A DNA stretch of 64,000 bases, taken from positions 62,001-126,000 of the forward strand of contig NZ_FNEY01000001.1 in NCBI RefSeq assembly GCF_900100305.1, given 5' to 3'. Positions within the stretch are counted from its first letter, which is position 1. Each line of letters opens with the position of its first letter. Positions 1 through 7,654 of the stretch are shown in pieces. The DNA is from Paracidovorax citrulli (GTDB lineage Bacteria; Pseudomonadota; Gammaproteobacteria; Burkholderiales; Burkholderiaceae_C). The notes below the pieces were generated by a model. That model worked only from the letters and a program-made list of their open reading frames with translations. It did no database searches and was not told where the DNA came from. A program made the position numbers and the translations under genes.

Positions 1-3
1 CTC

Positions 4-25
4 GGCGCCGCCGTGCGGCGGCGCC
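4..25. other. GC hairpin at left edge
   Basis: A perfect 9-base inverted repeat (4-12 with 17-25, loop GTGC). There is no T-tract. It could be the terminator of a gene outside the window or part of the leader of the downstream kinase; the sequence does not decide. Confidence 0.35.
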
Positions 26-91
26 CGTTCAAGGGGCGGGGGACCGCCGATTTTACGGCGGGAACGCATTTCCGGGACGGATGGAAGGCGC

Positions 92-1528
92 ATGGGAACA
101 GGCAAGGACGTATTTCGCGGAGCCCCGCCGGACGGCGCGTCCGCGGCCGGCGCGGCGGACCCCGCGGCCCGCCTGCGCACGAAGATCGTGGCGCTGGCGG
201 TGGTGCCGCTGCTCGTCACCCTGGCGCTGGTGACGGCCCTGGTGCGCCACCAGGCGCAGGACCTCGCGCGGCGCGAGCGCGCCCTGGTGGAGCAGTCGTA
301 CCTGCAGCAGCGCCGCAGCGAGCTGCGCAGCTACGTGGACCTGGCGGTGAGCACCGTGCGGCCGCTCTACGAGGCGGGCGGCGACGACCCGAAGGCGCGG
401 GAAGAGGCGATGCGCCGCCTGGCCGCGCTGGACTACGGCAGCGACGGCTACTTCTTCGTCTACAACATGCAGGGCCGCTCCCTCATGCACTCGCGCCAGC
501 CGGAACTGGTGGGCAGGATGCTGTGGGACCTGCGCGATCCCCAGGGGCGGCCGACCATCCAGCAGCTCATCGCGCAGGCGCAGGCCGGCGGCGGCTTCGT
601 GGAGTATTCCTGGCCCAAGCCTTCCCTCGGCGGGCAGCTCGCGCCGAAACTGGGCTACGTGATCGCCCTGCCGCACTGGAACTGGATGGTGGGCACGGGG
701 CTGTACCTGGACGACATCGAGGCCACGCAGGCCGGCCTGGAGCGCCAGGTGGGCTCCAACGTGGGCACCACGATGTGGTGGATCGCGGGGTTCGCCGCCC
801 TGGGCTTCGCGGCGATCAGCGCCTGCGGGCTGCTGCTCAACCTCAGCGAGCACCGCCTGTCGGAGGCCCGCCTGCGCCTGCTCGCGCGCCGTGTGGTGCA
901 GTCGCAGGAGGAGGAGCGCGGCCACCTGGCGCGCGAACTGCACGACGGCACCAGCCAGACCCTGGTCTCCGCCAAGCTGCTCATCGAGTCGGCGGTGGAG
1001 GAGATCGAGCGCGAGCGCCCGGCGCCGGCCACCCTCGGCACCGCGCTCCAGCACCTCAACGAGGCCCTGGGCGAGGTGCGGCGCCTGTCGCACGAGCTGC
1101 GCCCGGCGCTGCTGGACACCCTGGGCCTGCCCGCCGCGCTGGAGCACCTGGCCCGCGCCTTCGGCGAACATGGCCCGGTGGCGGCCTCCGCCGACGTGGC
1201 CCAGCCGCCGGGTCCGCTGCCGCAGGACGTCACCACCGCGCTGTTCCGCGTCGCCCAGGAGGCGCTCACCAATGTGCGCAAGCATGCGCAGGCGCGGCAG
1301 GTGCACGTGACGCTGGAATGCGTGGGCGGCGGCGTGCAGCTGGAGGTGCGCGACGACGGGCGGGGCTTCGATCCCGCGGCGCTGCAGCACGATCCGCGGC
1401 GCGGCATCGGCCTGCGCAACATGCACGAGCGCATGGCGGCCATCGGCGGCCGGCTGCAGGTGCGTTCGGGCGCGGGCGGCACGCGCGTGGTGGCCGAGGT
1501 GCCCGCGGATAGGATGGAGCCCGCATGA
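92..1528 (+). CDS. sCache-domain NarL-type sensor histidine kinase
   Basis: Membrane histidine kinase of 478 residues. A first membrane segment lies at about 32-52 and a second at about 227-249. Between them is a periplasmic single-cache (sCache_2-like) domain, recognisable by the stretch around residues 113-205 (GSDGYFFVYN, then GTGLYLDD). The cytoplasmic part starts with a HisKA_3 dimerisation/phosphoacceptor helix with H284 in ARELHDGTSQ, followed by a HATPase_c domain (NVRKHAQ, DDGRGFD). sCache_2 domains often bind small carboxylates such as acetate or pyruvate (family knowledge); the ligand here is unknown. The stop overlaps the start of the response regulator by ATGA, so the two are translated together. 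They lie directly upstream of cstA. Confidence 0.93.
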   Translation: MGTGKDVFRGAPPDGASAAGAADPAARLRTKIVALAVVPLLVTLALVTALVRHQAQDLARRERALVEQSYLQQRRSELRSYVDLAVSTVRPLYEAGGDDPKAREEAMRRLAALDYGSDGYFFVYNMQGRSLMHSRQPELVGRMLWDLRDPQGRPTIQQLIAQAQAGGGFVEYSWPKPSLGGQLAPKLGYVIALPHWNWMVGTGLYLDDIEATQAGLERQVGSNVGTTMWWIAGFAALGFAAISACGLLLNLSEHRLSEARLRLLARRVVQSQEEERGHLARELHDGTSQTLVSAKLLIESAVEEIERERPAPATLGTALQHLNEALGEVRRLSHELRPALLDTLGLPAALEHLARAFGEHGPVAASADVAQPPGPLPQDVTTALFRVAQEALTNVRKHAQARQVHVTLECVGGGVQLEVRDDGRGFDPAALQHDPRRGIGLRNMHERMAAIGGRLQVRSGAGGTRVVAEVPADRMEPA

Positions 1529-2184
1529 CCGCTGCTGCCATCGCTCCGCTGGAGCGTCCCGTCCGCCTGTTCCTCGTCGATGACCATGCCCTGGTGCGCG
1601 ACGGCCTGCGCGCGCGCCTGGGCAGCCTGCCCTGGGTGGCGATCGTGGGCGAGGCCTCGGGCGCGGAAGAGGCCGGACCGCTGATCGCGCGGCTGGCGCC
1701 CGGCATCGTCCTCATGGACGTGGGCATGAAGGACGTGAGCGGCCTGGACTTCGCCGCCCGCCTGCTGGCCGGCGACGGCGCCCCGCGGGTACTCATGCTG
1801 AGCATGTACGACAACCCCGAGTACGTGCAGCGCGCCCTGCAGGTGGGCGCCAGCGGGTACGTGCTCAAGGACGCGCCGGCGTCCGAGCTGGTCGCGGCGC
1901 TGGAGGCGGTGGCCGCGGGAGGCACCTTCCTCAGCCCGGCCGTGTCGCAGCGGCTCTTCCGCAACCAGGCCCCCAAGCCGCTGCTCACCCCGCGCGAGAG
2001 CGAGATCCTGGCGGCGCTGGGCCGGGGCGCCTCCAGCAAGCAGATCGCCTGCGATCTCGGCCTGAGCGTGCGCACGGTGGAGGCGCACCGGCAGAACATC
2101 CGCCGGCGGCTGGAGCTGGGCAGCCTGGCGGAGCTGATCCGCTATGCCGTCGAGCACGCCAAGCGCTTCGACACGGGCCGCTGA
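1525..2184 (+). CDS. LuxR/NarL-family response regulator
   Basis: Response regulator of 219 residues and partner of the preceding kinase, whose stop codon it overlaps by four bases. The receiver domain (about 13-130) has the acidic pair D19/D20, phosphoacceptor D65 (LMDVGM) and the conserved lysine in VLKDAP. A LuxR-type helix-turn-helix follows at about 152-210 (LTPRESEILAAL, then SVRTVEAHRQNI). It probably binds DNA as a phosphorylated dimer. The nearest candidate site is the AGGG-TTGT-CCCT dyad between this gene and cstA, which makes cstA the likely target. That link rests on position only. Confidence 0.93.
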   Translation: MTAAAIAPLERPVRLFLVDDHALVRDGLRARLGSLPWVAIVGEASGAEEAGPLIARLAPGIVLMDVGMKDVSGLDFAARLLAGDGAPRVLMLSMYDNPEYVQRALQVGASGYVLKDAPASELVAALEAVAAGGTFLSPAVSQRLFRNQAPKPLLTPRESEILAALGRGASSKQIACDLGLSVRTVEAHRQNIRRRLELGSLAELIRYAVEHAKRFDTGR

Positions 2185-2205
2185 CGCCCGGGGCCTGTCG
2201 ACAGT

Positions 2206-2222
2206 CCTAGGGTTGTCCCTTA
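2206..2222. promoter_or_regulatory. AGGG-N4-CCCT dyad upstream of cstA
   Basis: A dyad with arms AGGG (2209-2212) and CCCT (2217-2220), flanked by T and TA. It lies about 116 bases before the cstA start and just after the response-regulator gene. It may be the binding site of that regulator. A related element, AGGG-N5-CCCT, occurs at 40945-40957. Confidence 0.45.
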
Positions 2223-2337
2223 CGAAATTCCACCCGGCCCGCCTACGTGGCAGGGCGGATGCGCGCGGCGCCCCTGGCCGGGATACTGGCCTGCCCCCGG
2301 GCCACCGGGGCCGATCCCGCATTCAGGAGACAAGTCC

Positions 2338-4401
2338 ATGCCCCTCATCCGCCGCCACCTGGTGTGGCTCTGCATCGCCGTGCTCGGCGCCTGGGCGCTC
2401 GGCACCGTCGCGCTGACGCGCGGCGAGGCCGTCAGCGCGCTCTGGATCGTCGTCGCGGCGGTCTGCGTCTATCTCATCGCCTACCGCTACTACAGCCTGT
2501 TCATCGCCCGGCGCGTGCTGGGGCTGGACGCCCGGCGCGCCACGCCGGCCTGGCGCCACAACGACGGGCTGGACTACGTGCCCACCAACAAGCATGTGCT
2601 GTTCGGCCACCATTTCGCCGCCATCGCGGGCGCGGGGCCGCTGGTGGGCCCCGTCCTGGCCGCGCAGATGGGCTACGTGCCGGGCCTGCTGTGGCTGCTG
2701 GCCGGCGTGGTGTTCGCGGGGGCGGTGCAGGATTTCATCGTGCTCTTCATCTCCACGCGGCGCGACGGCCGCTCGCTGGGCGACCTCGTCAAGCAGGAGA
2801 TGGGCACCGTGCCGGGGCTGATCGCGCTCTTCGGCACCTTCATGATCATGATCATCATCCTGGCCGTGCTGGCGCTGATCGTGGTCAAGGCGCTGGCCGA
2901 GTCGCCCTGGGGCGCGTTCACCGTGGCGGCGACCATCCCCGTGGCGCTCTTCATGGGCGTGTACCTGCGCTTCCTGCGCCCGGGCCGCATCGCCGAGGTG
3001 TCCATCATCGGCTTCGTGCTGCTGATGGCAGCGATCTTCGGCGGGCAGGCCGTGGCCGCGCACCCCACCTGGGGCCCGGCCTTCACCTTCTCGGGCACCA
3101 CGCTCACCTGGATGCTGATCGGCTACGGCTTCGTCGCCGCCTCGCTGCCGGTGTGGCTGCTGCTCGCGCCGCGCGACTACCTCTCCACCTTCCTGAAGAT
3201 CGGCACCATCGTGGCGCTGGCCATCGGCATCGTGGTGGTGGCGCCCACGCTGGAGATGCCGGCGATCACGCAGTTCGCGCAGGGCAACGGCCCCGTCTGG
3301 TCGGGCAGCCTGTTCCCGTTCCTCTTCATCACCATCGCCTGCGGCGCGGTCTCGGGCTTCCACGCGCTGATCTCCTCGGGCACCACGCCCAAGATGCTGG
3401 AGAACGAGACCCACGCCCGCTACATCGGCTACGGCGGCATGCTGGCCGAATCCTTCGTGGCCGTGATGGCGCTGGTGGCCGCCTCGTGCATCAACCCCGG
3501 CATCTACTTCGCGATGAACAGCCCCGCGGCGCTCGTGGGCACCACGCCCGAGGCGGTGGCGCAGACGCTCTCCACCTGGGGCTTCGTGATCACGCCCGAC
3601 ATGCTGGTGCAGACCGCGAAGGACGTGGGCGAGCACACCATCCTGGGCCGCGCCGGCGGCGCGCCCACGCTCGCCGTGGGCATGGCGCACATCCTGCACC
3701 AGGTGGTGGGCGGGCCGGCCATGATGGCCTTCTGGTACCACTTCGCGATCCTGTTCGAGGCGCTGTTCATCCTTACCGCGGTGGACGCCGGCACGCGCGC
3801 GGGCCGGTTCATGCTGCAGGACCTGCTGGGCAGCTTCGTGCCCGCGCTCAAGCGCACCGATTCGCTGCCGGCCAACCTGGTCGCCACCGCGCTGTGCGTG
3901 GGCGCCTGGGGCTACTTCCTCTACCAGGGCGTGGTCGATCCGCTGGGCGGCATCAATACGCTGTGGCCGCTGTTCGGCATCTCCAACCAGATGCTGGCCG
4001 CCGTGGCGCTGATGCTGGGCACCGTGGTGCTGTTCCGCATGAAGCGCGAGGCCTTCGCCTGGGTGACCATCGCCCCGGCCGCCTGGCTGCTGGCGTGCAC
4101 GCTCACGGCCGGCTGGCAGAAGATCTTCTCGGCCGACCCGAAGATCGGCTTCCTGTCGCACGCAGCGAAGTACGCCGAGGGCATCGCCCAGGGCACGGTG
4201 ATCGCGCCGGCCAAGACGGCCGAGGCCATGTCGCGCATCGTGCTCAACGACCGCATCAACGCCGGGCTCTGCGCGCTGTTCATCTTCGTGGTGCTGAGCG
4301 TGCTGGTCTATAGCGTGCGCGCCTGCCTGCAGGCCCGCGCCGCCAACCGTCCCACGGCGCAGGAGACCCCGTTCGAGGCCCTGCCGGAGGGCGCGCGGTG
4401 A
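2338..4401 (+). CDS. cstA: Carbon starvation protein CstA (pyruvate/peptide transporter)
   Basis: Inner-membrane transporter of 687 residues, close to the 701 of E. coli CstA. It is hydrophobic throughout with well over a dozen predicted membrane spans. Typical CstA segments are visible: YVPTNKHVLFGHHFAAIAGA near residue 80, then GPLVGPVLAAQMGY, and SGTTPKMLENE near 345. The family imports pyruvate and is also linked to peptide use during carbon limitation. The start is preceded by a good ribosome site (AGGAGA, 2324-2329). The ybdD start overlaps the stop, as in E. coli cstA-ybdD. The adjacent two-component pair probably controls expression. Confidence 0.96.
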   Translation: MPLIRRHLVWLCIAVLGAWALGTVALTRGEAVSALWIVVAAVCVYLIAYRYYSLFIARRVLGLDARRATPAWRHNDGLDYVPTNKHVLFGHHFAAIAGAGPLVGPVLAAQMGYVPGLLWLLAGVVFAGAVQDFIVLFISTRRDGRSLGDLVKQEMGTVPGLIALFGTFMIMIIILAVLALIVVKALAESPWGAFTVAATIPVALFMGVYLRFLRPGRIAEVSIIGFVLLMAAIFGGQAVAAHPTWGPAFTFSGTTLTWMLIGYGFVAASLPVWLLLAPRDYLSTFLKIGTIVALAIGIVVVAPTLEMPAITQFAQGNGPVWSGSLFPFLFITIACGAVSGFHALISSGTTPKMLENETHARYIGYGGMLAESFVAVMALVAASCINPGIYFAMNSPAALVGTTPEAVAQTLSTWGFVITPDMLVQTAKDVGEHTILGRAGGAPTLAVGMAHILHQVVGGPAMMAFWYHFAILFEALFILTAVDAGTRAGRFMLQDLLGSFVPALKRTDSLPANLVATALCVGAWGYFLYQGVVDPLGGINTLWPLFGISNQMLAAVALMLGTVVLFRMKREAFAWVTIAPAAWLLACTLTAGWQKIFSADPKIGFLSHAAKYAEGIAQGTVIAPAKTAEAMSRIVLNDRINAGLCALFIFVVLSVLVYSVRACLQARAANRPTAQETPFEALPEGAR

Positions 4402-4679
4402 GTCCGGCGGCCGATGGCAGCGGGAACGGAAGCGGCGCCCGCAGCGCCGCGGGCCGGCCGCTGCAGGCAGCGCGCGGGGCCGTGCAAGCCGTCGCCACGG
4501 GCGGGCGCTACCTGGCGCAGTCGCTGCGCCTCATGGTGGGCCTGCCCGACTACGATGCCTACCTGACCCACCGCGAGCGCACGCATCCCGGAGAGCCGGT
4601 CATGAGCTACGCCGAGTTCTTCCGGGAGCGCCAGGACGCGCGCTATGGCGGCAACGGGCGCATCGGCCGCTGCTGCTGA
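4398..4679 (+). CDS. YbdD/YjiX family small protein
   Basis: A 93-residue member of the YbdD/YjiX (DUF466) family, which almost always follows CstA-type transporters. The GTG start at 4398 overlaps the cstA stop (GTGA). The first 30 residues are an Ala/Gly/Ser-rich extension not found in the 65-residue E. coli protein. The conserved core runs from about residue 34: RYLAQSLRLMVGLPDYDAY, then the CysCys-ended tail GRIGRCC. E. coli YjiX/YbdD proteins are needed for full activity of their partner transporters, so this is probably an accessory subunit of CstA. A start inside the extension cannot be excluded. Confidence 0.9.
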   Translation: MSPAADGSGNGSGARSAAGRPLQAARGAVQAVATGGRYLAQSLRLMVGLPDYDAYLTHRERTHPGEPVMSYAEFFRERQDARYGGNGRIGRCC

Positions 4680-4696
4680 ATGTCAGGCCGCCGGGG

Positions 4697-5074
4697 TCAC
4701 CATTCCCCGCATTCCATCCTTATCGCCACCTCGCAGTCGTCGAAGATTTCGAGCTTGGCGATCTTCACGCGCACGCCGAGCACGCCGGGCAACTGCATCA
4801 GCCGGCGCGTGAGCTTGCCGATCAGGCTCTCGAGCAGGTTGACGTGCTCGGCCGTGCATTCGTCGATGATGATCTGGCGCACCTTGCGGTAGTCCAGCAC
4901 GTGGCCGATGTCGTCGTCGTGCGGCAGCAGCGGCTGGCGGCCCTGGTTGAGCTCCGCATCCACCTGGATGGGCTGGGGCGCGGTCTTCTCGTGGTCGAGG
5001 ATGCCCAGGTTGGCATCGAAGCGCAGTCCGGTGAGCGTGAGGATCTGCAGGCCGCCGTCGTGGTGCATGGACAT
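4697..5074 (-). CDS. folB: Dihydroneopterin aldolase
   Basis: FolB of 125 residues, about the usual 120. It splits dihydroneopterin into 6-hydroxymethyl-dihydropterin and glycolaldehyde in folate synthesis. Characteristic parts are the N-terminal LTGLRFDANLGILDHEK (the substrate-pocket segment that in many homologues reads ...IGI.EWE), the central DYRKVRQII and VNLLESLIGKL, and the C-terminal VRVKIAKLE. It lies 61 bases downstream of the pteridine-reductase-like SDR on the same strand, so the two are probably one transcript devoted to pterin chemistry. Confidence 0.93.
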   Translation of the reverse strand: MSMHHDGGLQILTLTGLRFDANLGILDHEKTAPQPIQVDAELNQGRQPLLPHDDDIGHVLDYRKVRQIIIDECTAEHVNLLESLIGKLTRRLMQLPGVLGVRVKIAKLEIFDDCEVAIRMECGEW

Positions 5075-5135
5075 GATGGCTGTGGAAGGAAAAAGGAGAA
5101 GGAAAAGGCGGAGCGGAAAGGGCGCGGGGCCGGCG

Positions 5136-5957
5136 TCACATGAGCGAAAAATCGCGCTCGAAGCGCATCAGGTGCTGCCCGCCGTCCACCAGCAGCGTGG
5201 TGCCGGTGATGGAGCGGTTCTCCAGCGCGAACCGCACGGCGGCGGCCACGTCCTCGGGCGTGGAGGAGCGGCCCAGGGGACTTTGCCGGTGCAGCTCGCG
5301 GAATTTCTCGTCGGACAGCATGTGGCTGGTCAGCGTGAGCCCGGGCGCCACCCCCACCACGCGCACGCGCGGGGCCAGGGCCTGCGCCAGCAGGGTGTTG
5401 GCCGATTCGAGCGCGGCCTTGGAGAGCGTGTAGCTCAGGAAATCGGGATTCGGGTTCCAGAGCTTCTGGTCGAGCAGGTTCACGACCACGCCCTGCAGAG
5501 GGCGGGCGCCGGCCTCTGCGCCGGCTGCTGCCTCGGTATCGGCCCCCGCGCCGCTGCGCGCGGCGAGATGCGCATGCAGCGCCTGCGCCAGCAGGATCGG
5601 CGCGGCGGTGTTGCTGCGCAGGTGTTTTTCGAGGGCCGCGAAGCCGAAGCTTGCCGCATCGTCGTGCTCGAAGAGCGAGGCGCTGTTGACCACGGCATCC
5701 ACCGTGCCGAGTTCCGCGGCCACGCGCGGCAGCAGGGCGCGCACGGCGGCTTCGTCGTGGAAGTCGGCATCAAACACCGCGCTGCCCGGCGTGCGCGCGG
5801 CGCAGTCGGCGGCCGTGCGCAGGGCTTCCTCGCGCGAGCCGCGGTAATGCACGGCCACGCGCCAGCCCGCGGCGGCGAGCGCCAGGGCGATCTCGCGGCC
5901 GAGGCGCCGGGCGGCGCCGGTGACCAGCACGGTACGGGGAGAAGCGGAAGAGGGCAT
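5136..5957 (-). CDS. Pteridine reductase-like SDR oxidoreductase (FolM type)
   Basis: Short-chain dehydrogenase of 273 residues. The nucleotide-binding motif is TGAARRLG, which fits the TGX3RXG signature of pteridine reductases rather than the common TGX3GXG. The catalytic YTLSK (YxxxK) is present, and the C-terminus has GTTLLVDGGQHL. Together with folB directly downstream this indicates a dihydropteridine or dihydromonapterin reductase that makes tetrahydropterin cofactor. The ATG at 5957 is chosen because the Rossmann motif follows after only about 10 residues; the open frame extends 40 codons further but lacks homology-like features. An insert rich in Ala/Gly near residue 145 is unusual. 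The start lies back to back with the MidA gene. Confidence 0.87.
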   Translation of the reverse strand: MPSSASPRTVLVTGAARRLGREIALALAAAGWRVAVHYRGSREEALRTAADCAARTPGSAVFDADFHDEAAVRALLPRVAAELGTVDAVVNSASLFEHDDAASFGFAALEKHLRSNTAAPILLAQALHAHLAARSGAGADTEAAAGAEAGARPLQGVVVNLLDQKLWNPNPDFLSYTLSKAALESANTLLAQALAPRVRVVGVAPGLTLTSHMLSDEKFRELHRQSPLGRSSTPEDVAAAVRFALENRSITGTTLLVDGGQHLMRFERDFSLM

Positions 5958-5961
5958 GGGG

Positions 5962-5968
5962 GACAATC
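5962..5968. promoter_or_regulatory. Shared -10-like element of two divergent genes
   Basis: GACAAT (5962-5967) ends six bases before the GTG at 5974. On the other strand the same bases read GATTGT (5968-5963), ending five bases before the ATG at 5957. One symmetrical element could therefore start transcription both ways, giving leaderless or near-leaderless mRNAs. Confidence 0.4.
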
Positions 5969-5973
5969 GGGCC

Positions 5974-7104
5974 GTGACGACGACAGAACAGCCCCCCAGT
6001 TTATCGAGCGCCCTGGCCCGGCGCATCGCCGACGGTATCGCCGAGGCCGGCGGCTGGACCGGTTTCGACCGGTTCATGGAATGGGCCCTCTACACGCCCG
6101 GCCTGGGCTACTACGCCAACGCGCTGCCGAAGTTCGGTGCCCTGCCGCAGTCCGGCAGCGATTTCGTGACCGCGCCGGAAATGTCCCCCGTGTTCGGCCA
6201 GGCCCTGGCGCGGCAGGTGCGCGAGGCACTGGACGCCACCGGCACGCACGACGTATGGGAGTTCGGCGCCGGTTCCGGCGCGCTGGCCGCCCAGCTGCTG
6301 GAGGCGCTGGGCGACTGCGTGCGGCGCTACACCATCGTGGACCTGTCGGGCAGCCTGCGCGAGCGCCAGCGCGAACGGCTCGCGCCCTGGGGCGACCGCG
6401 TGCAATGGGCCCAGTCCCTGCCGGAGCGCATCGAGGGCGTGGTGGTGGGCAACGAGGTGCTCGACGCCATGCCGGTCCGACTGCTGGCCCGCCACGGCGG
6501 CGCGGAAGGCGGCACGTGGCACGAGCGCGGCGTGGTCGTGGAACCCGCTGACGGCGGCGTCCCCCGCTTCGCCTGGGAGGACCGCCCCACGGCCCTGCGC
6601 CCGCCCGTCGAGCCCGAGGGCCCGCAGGACTACCTCACCGAGATCCATGCGCAGGGCGAGGGCTTCCTGCGCATGCTGGGGCAGCGCCTCGCGCGCGGCG
6701 CGGCTTTCCTGATCGATTACGGCTTCCCCGAGGCCGAGTACTACCACCCGCAGCGCCACATGGGCACGCTGGTGTGCCACCGGGCCCACCAGGTCGATTC
6801 CGACCCGCTCTCCGACGTGGGGGCGAAGGACATCACCGCGCACGTCAATTTCACCGCCATGGCCCTGGCCGCGCAGGAGGCGGGGCTGGACGTGCTGGGC
6901 TACACCACGCAGGCGCACTTCCTGATCAACTGCGGCCTGCTCTCCCTGCTGGAGCCGCTGCCGCAGGCGCAGCGCGCGCAGGCCGCCAAGCTCATGATGG
7001 AGCACGAGATGGGCGAACTCTTCAAGGTGCTGGCCGTGGGCGCGGGCGTGCCGGCCTGGACGCCGGTGGGCTTCGCGCGCGGGGACCGCACGCACCGGCT
7101 GTAG
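5974..7104 (+). CDS. MidA/NDUFAF7-family SAM-dependent methyltransferase
   Basis: A protein of 376 residues of the DUF185 (SAM_MT_Midá, COG1565) family. Mitochondrial members methylate an arginine of complex I during assembly; bacterial roles are less clear. Visible hallmarks are GYYANALPKFG near the start, the SAM-binding EFGAGSGALAAQLL, VVGNEVLDAMPV, and FLIDYGFPEAEYYHPQR followed by DITAHVNFTAM. The GTG at 5974 is chosen because a -10-like hexamer ends six bases upstream; an in-frame ATG at 5956 would add six residues and place the two divergent starts on the same CATG. It sits alone, divergent from the SDR-folB pair. Confidence 0.9.
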   Translation: MTTTEQPPSLSSALARRIADGIAEAGGWTGFDRFMEWALYTPGLGYYANALPKFGALPQSGSDFVTAPEMSPVFGQALARQVREALDATGTHDVWEFGAGSGALAAQLLEALGDCVRRYTIVDLSGSLRERQRERLAPWGDRVQWAQSLPERIEGVVVGNEVLDAMPVRLLARHGGAEGGTWHERGVVVEPADGGVPRFAWEDRPTALRPPVEPEGPQDYLTEIHAQGEGFLRMLGQRLARGAAFLIDYGFPEAEYYHPQRHMGTLVCHRAHQVDSDPLSDVGAKDITAHVNFTAMALAAQEAGLDVLGYTTQAHFLINCGLLSLLEPLPQAQRAQAAKLMMEHEMGELFKVLAVGAGVPAWTPVGFARGDRTHRL

Positions 7105-7332
7105 CGCCCCGCGGGTGCCGCGGGCCCGGAGCGCTTCCGCCCCCGAAGACCGACGCGGCGGCGCACGGCGTCTAAATCTGCGCTGCCGGGAGAACCTGGA
7201 CCTGGTGCGACTTGATCGGCAGGTGAGAAAGTCACAACCTTGTGGTATGTGCATTCCCTTCCGCGGAAAGCCCAGCCCACCCACCCGTTGTCCCGGCGCA
7301 CCGGGGGGGATGCGTCGAACCGGCTCTGCACC

Positions 7333-7338
7333 TACACT
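7333..7338 (+). promoter_or_regulatory. -10-like hexamer of the DUF2905 gene
   Basis: TACACT ends six bases before the ATG at 7345, so the mRNA probably begins at or next to the start codon. No Shine-Dalgarno sequence is seen. Confidence 0.4.
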
Positions 7339-7344
7339 CGCGGC

Positions 7345-7539
7345 ATGCTGCGCTGGCTCATCGTCGTCTTCCTCGCCCTGGTGCTGCTCCAGGGGCTGGC
7401 GCCTTTCCTGCAGCGGCTCGGCGTGGGGCGCCTTCCGGGGGATTTCCATTTCCGCCTGTTCGGGCGCGAGTGGCACCTGCCCCTGGCCAGCACCCTGCTG
7501 CTCAGTGCGTTGGCCAGCCTGGTCGCCAAGTGGATCTGA
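7345..7539 (+). CDS. DUF2905 family small membrane protein
   Basis: A 64-residue protein with two membrane segments (about 4-21 and 45-62). It has the DUF2905 pattern: an N-terminal helix, then GVGRLPGDFHFRLFGRE in a short loop, then the second helix ending in VAKWI. The function of the family is unknown. The ATG at 7345 is preferred over an upstream ATG at 7240 because it matches the family's N-terminus and follows a -10-like hexamer at leaderless spacing. Confidence 0.85.
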   Translation: MLRWLIVVFLALVLLQGLAPFLQRLGVGRLPGDFHFRLFGREWHLPLASTLLLSALASLVAKWI

Positions 7540-7654
7540 GCACGGGCGAGGGCGTCACATGCACGGCGTTTTCCCCTGGCACAGTGATTGCCTGGCTTTG
7601 GCTCCACCACCCCTTCCTCTTACTTTTCCTTCCTTCTCGATCCGGTCCTCTCCC

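Noticed and set aside
13-1512. A 499-codon plus-strand frame in another register of the kinase gene
   Set aside because: It overlaps the histidine kinase completely and has only Arg/Gly/Ala-rich sequence.
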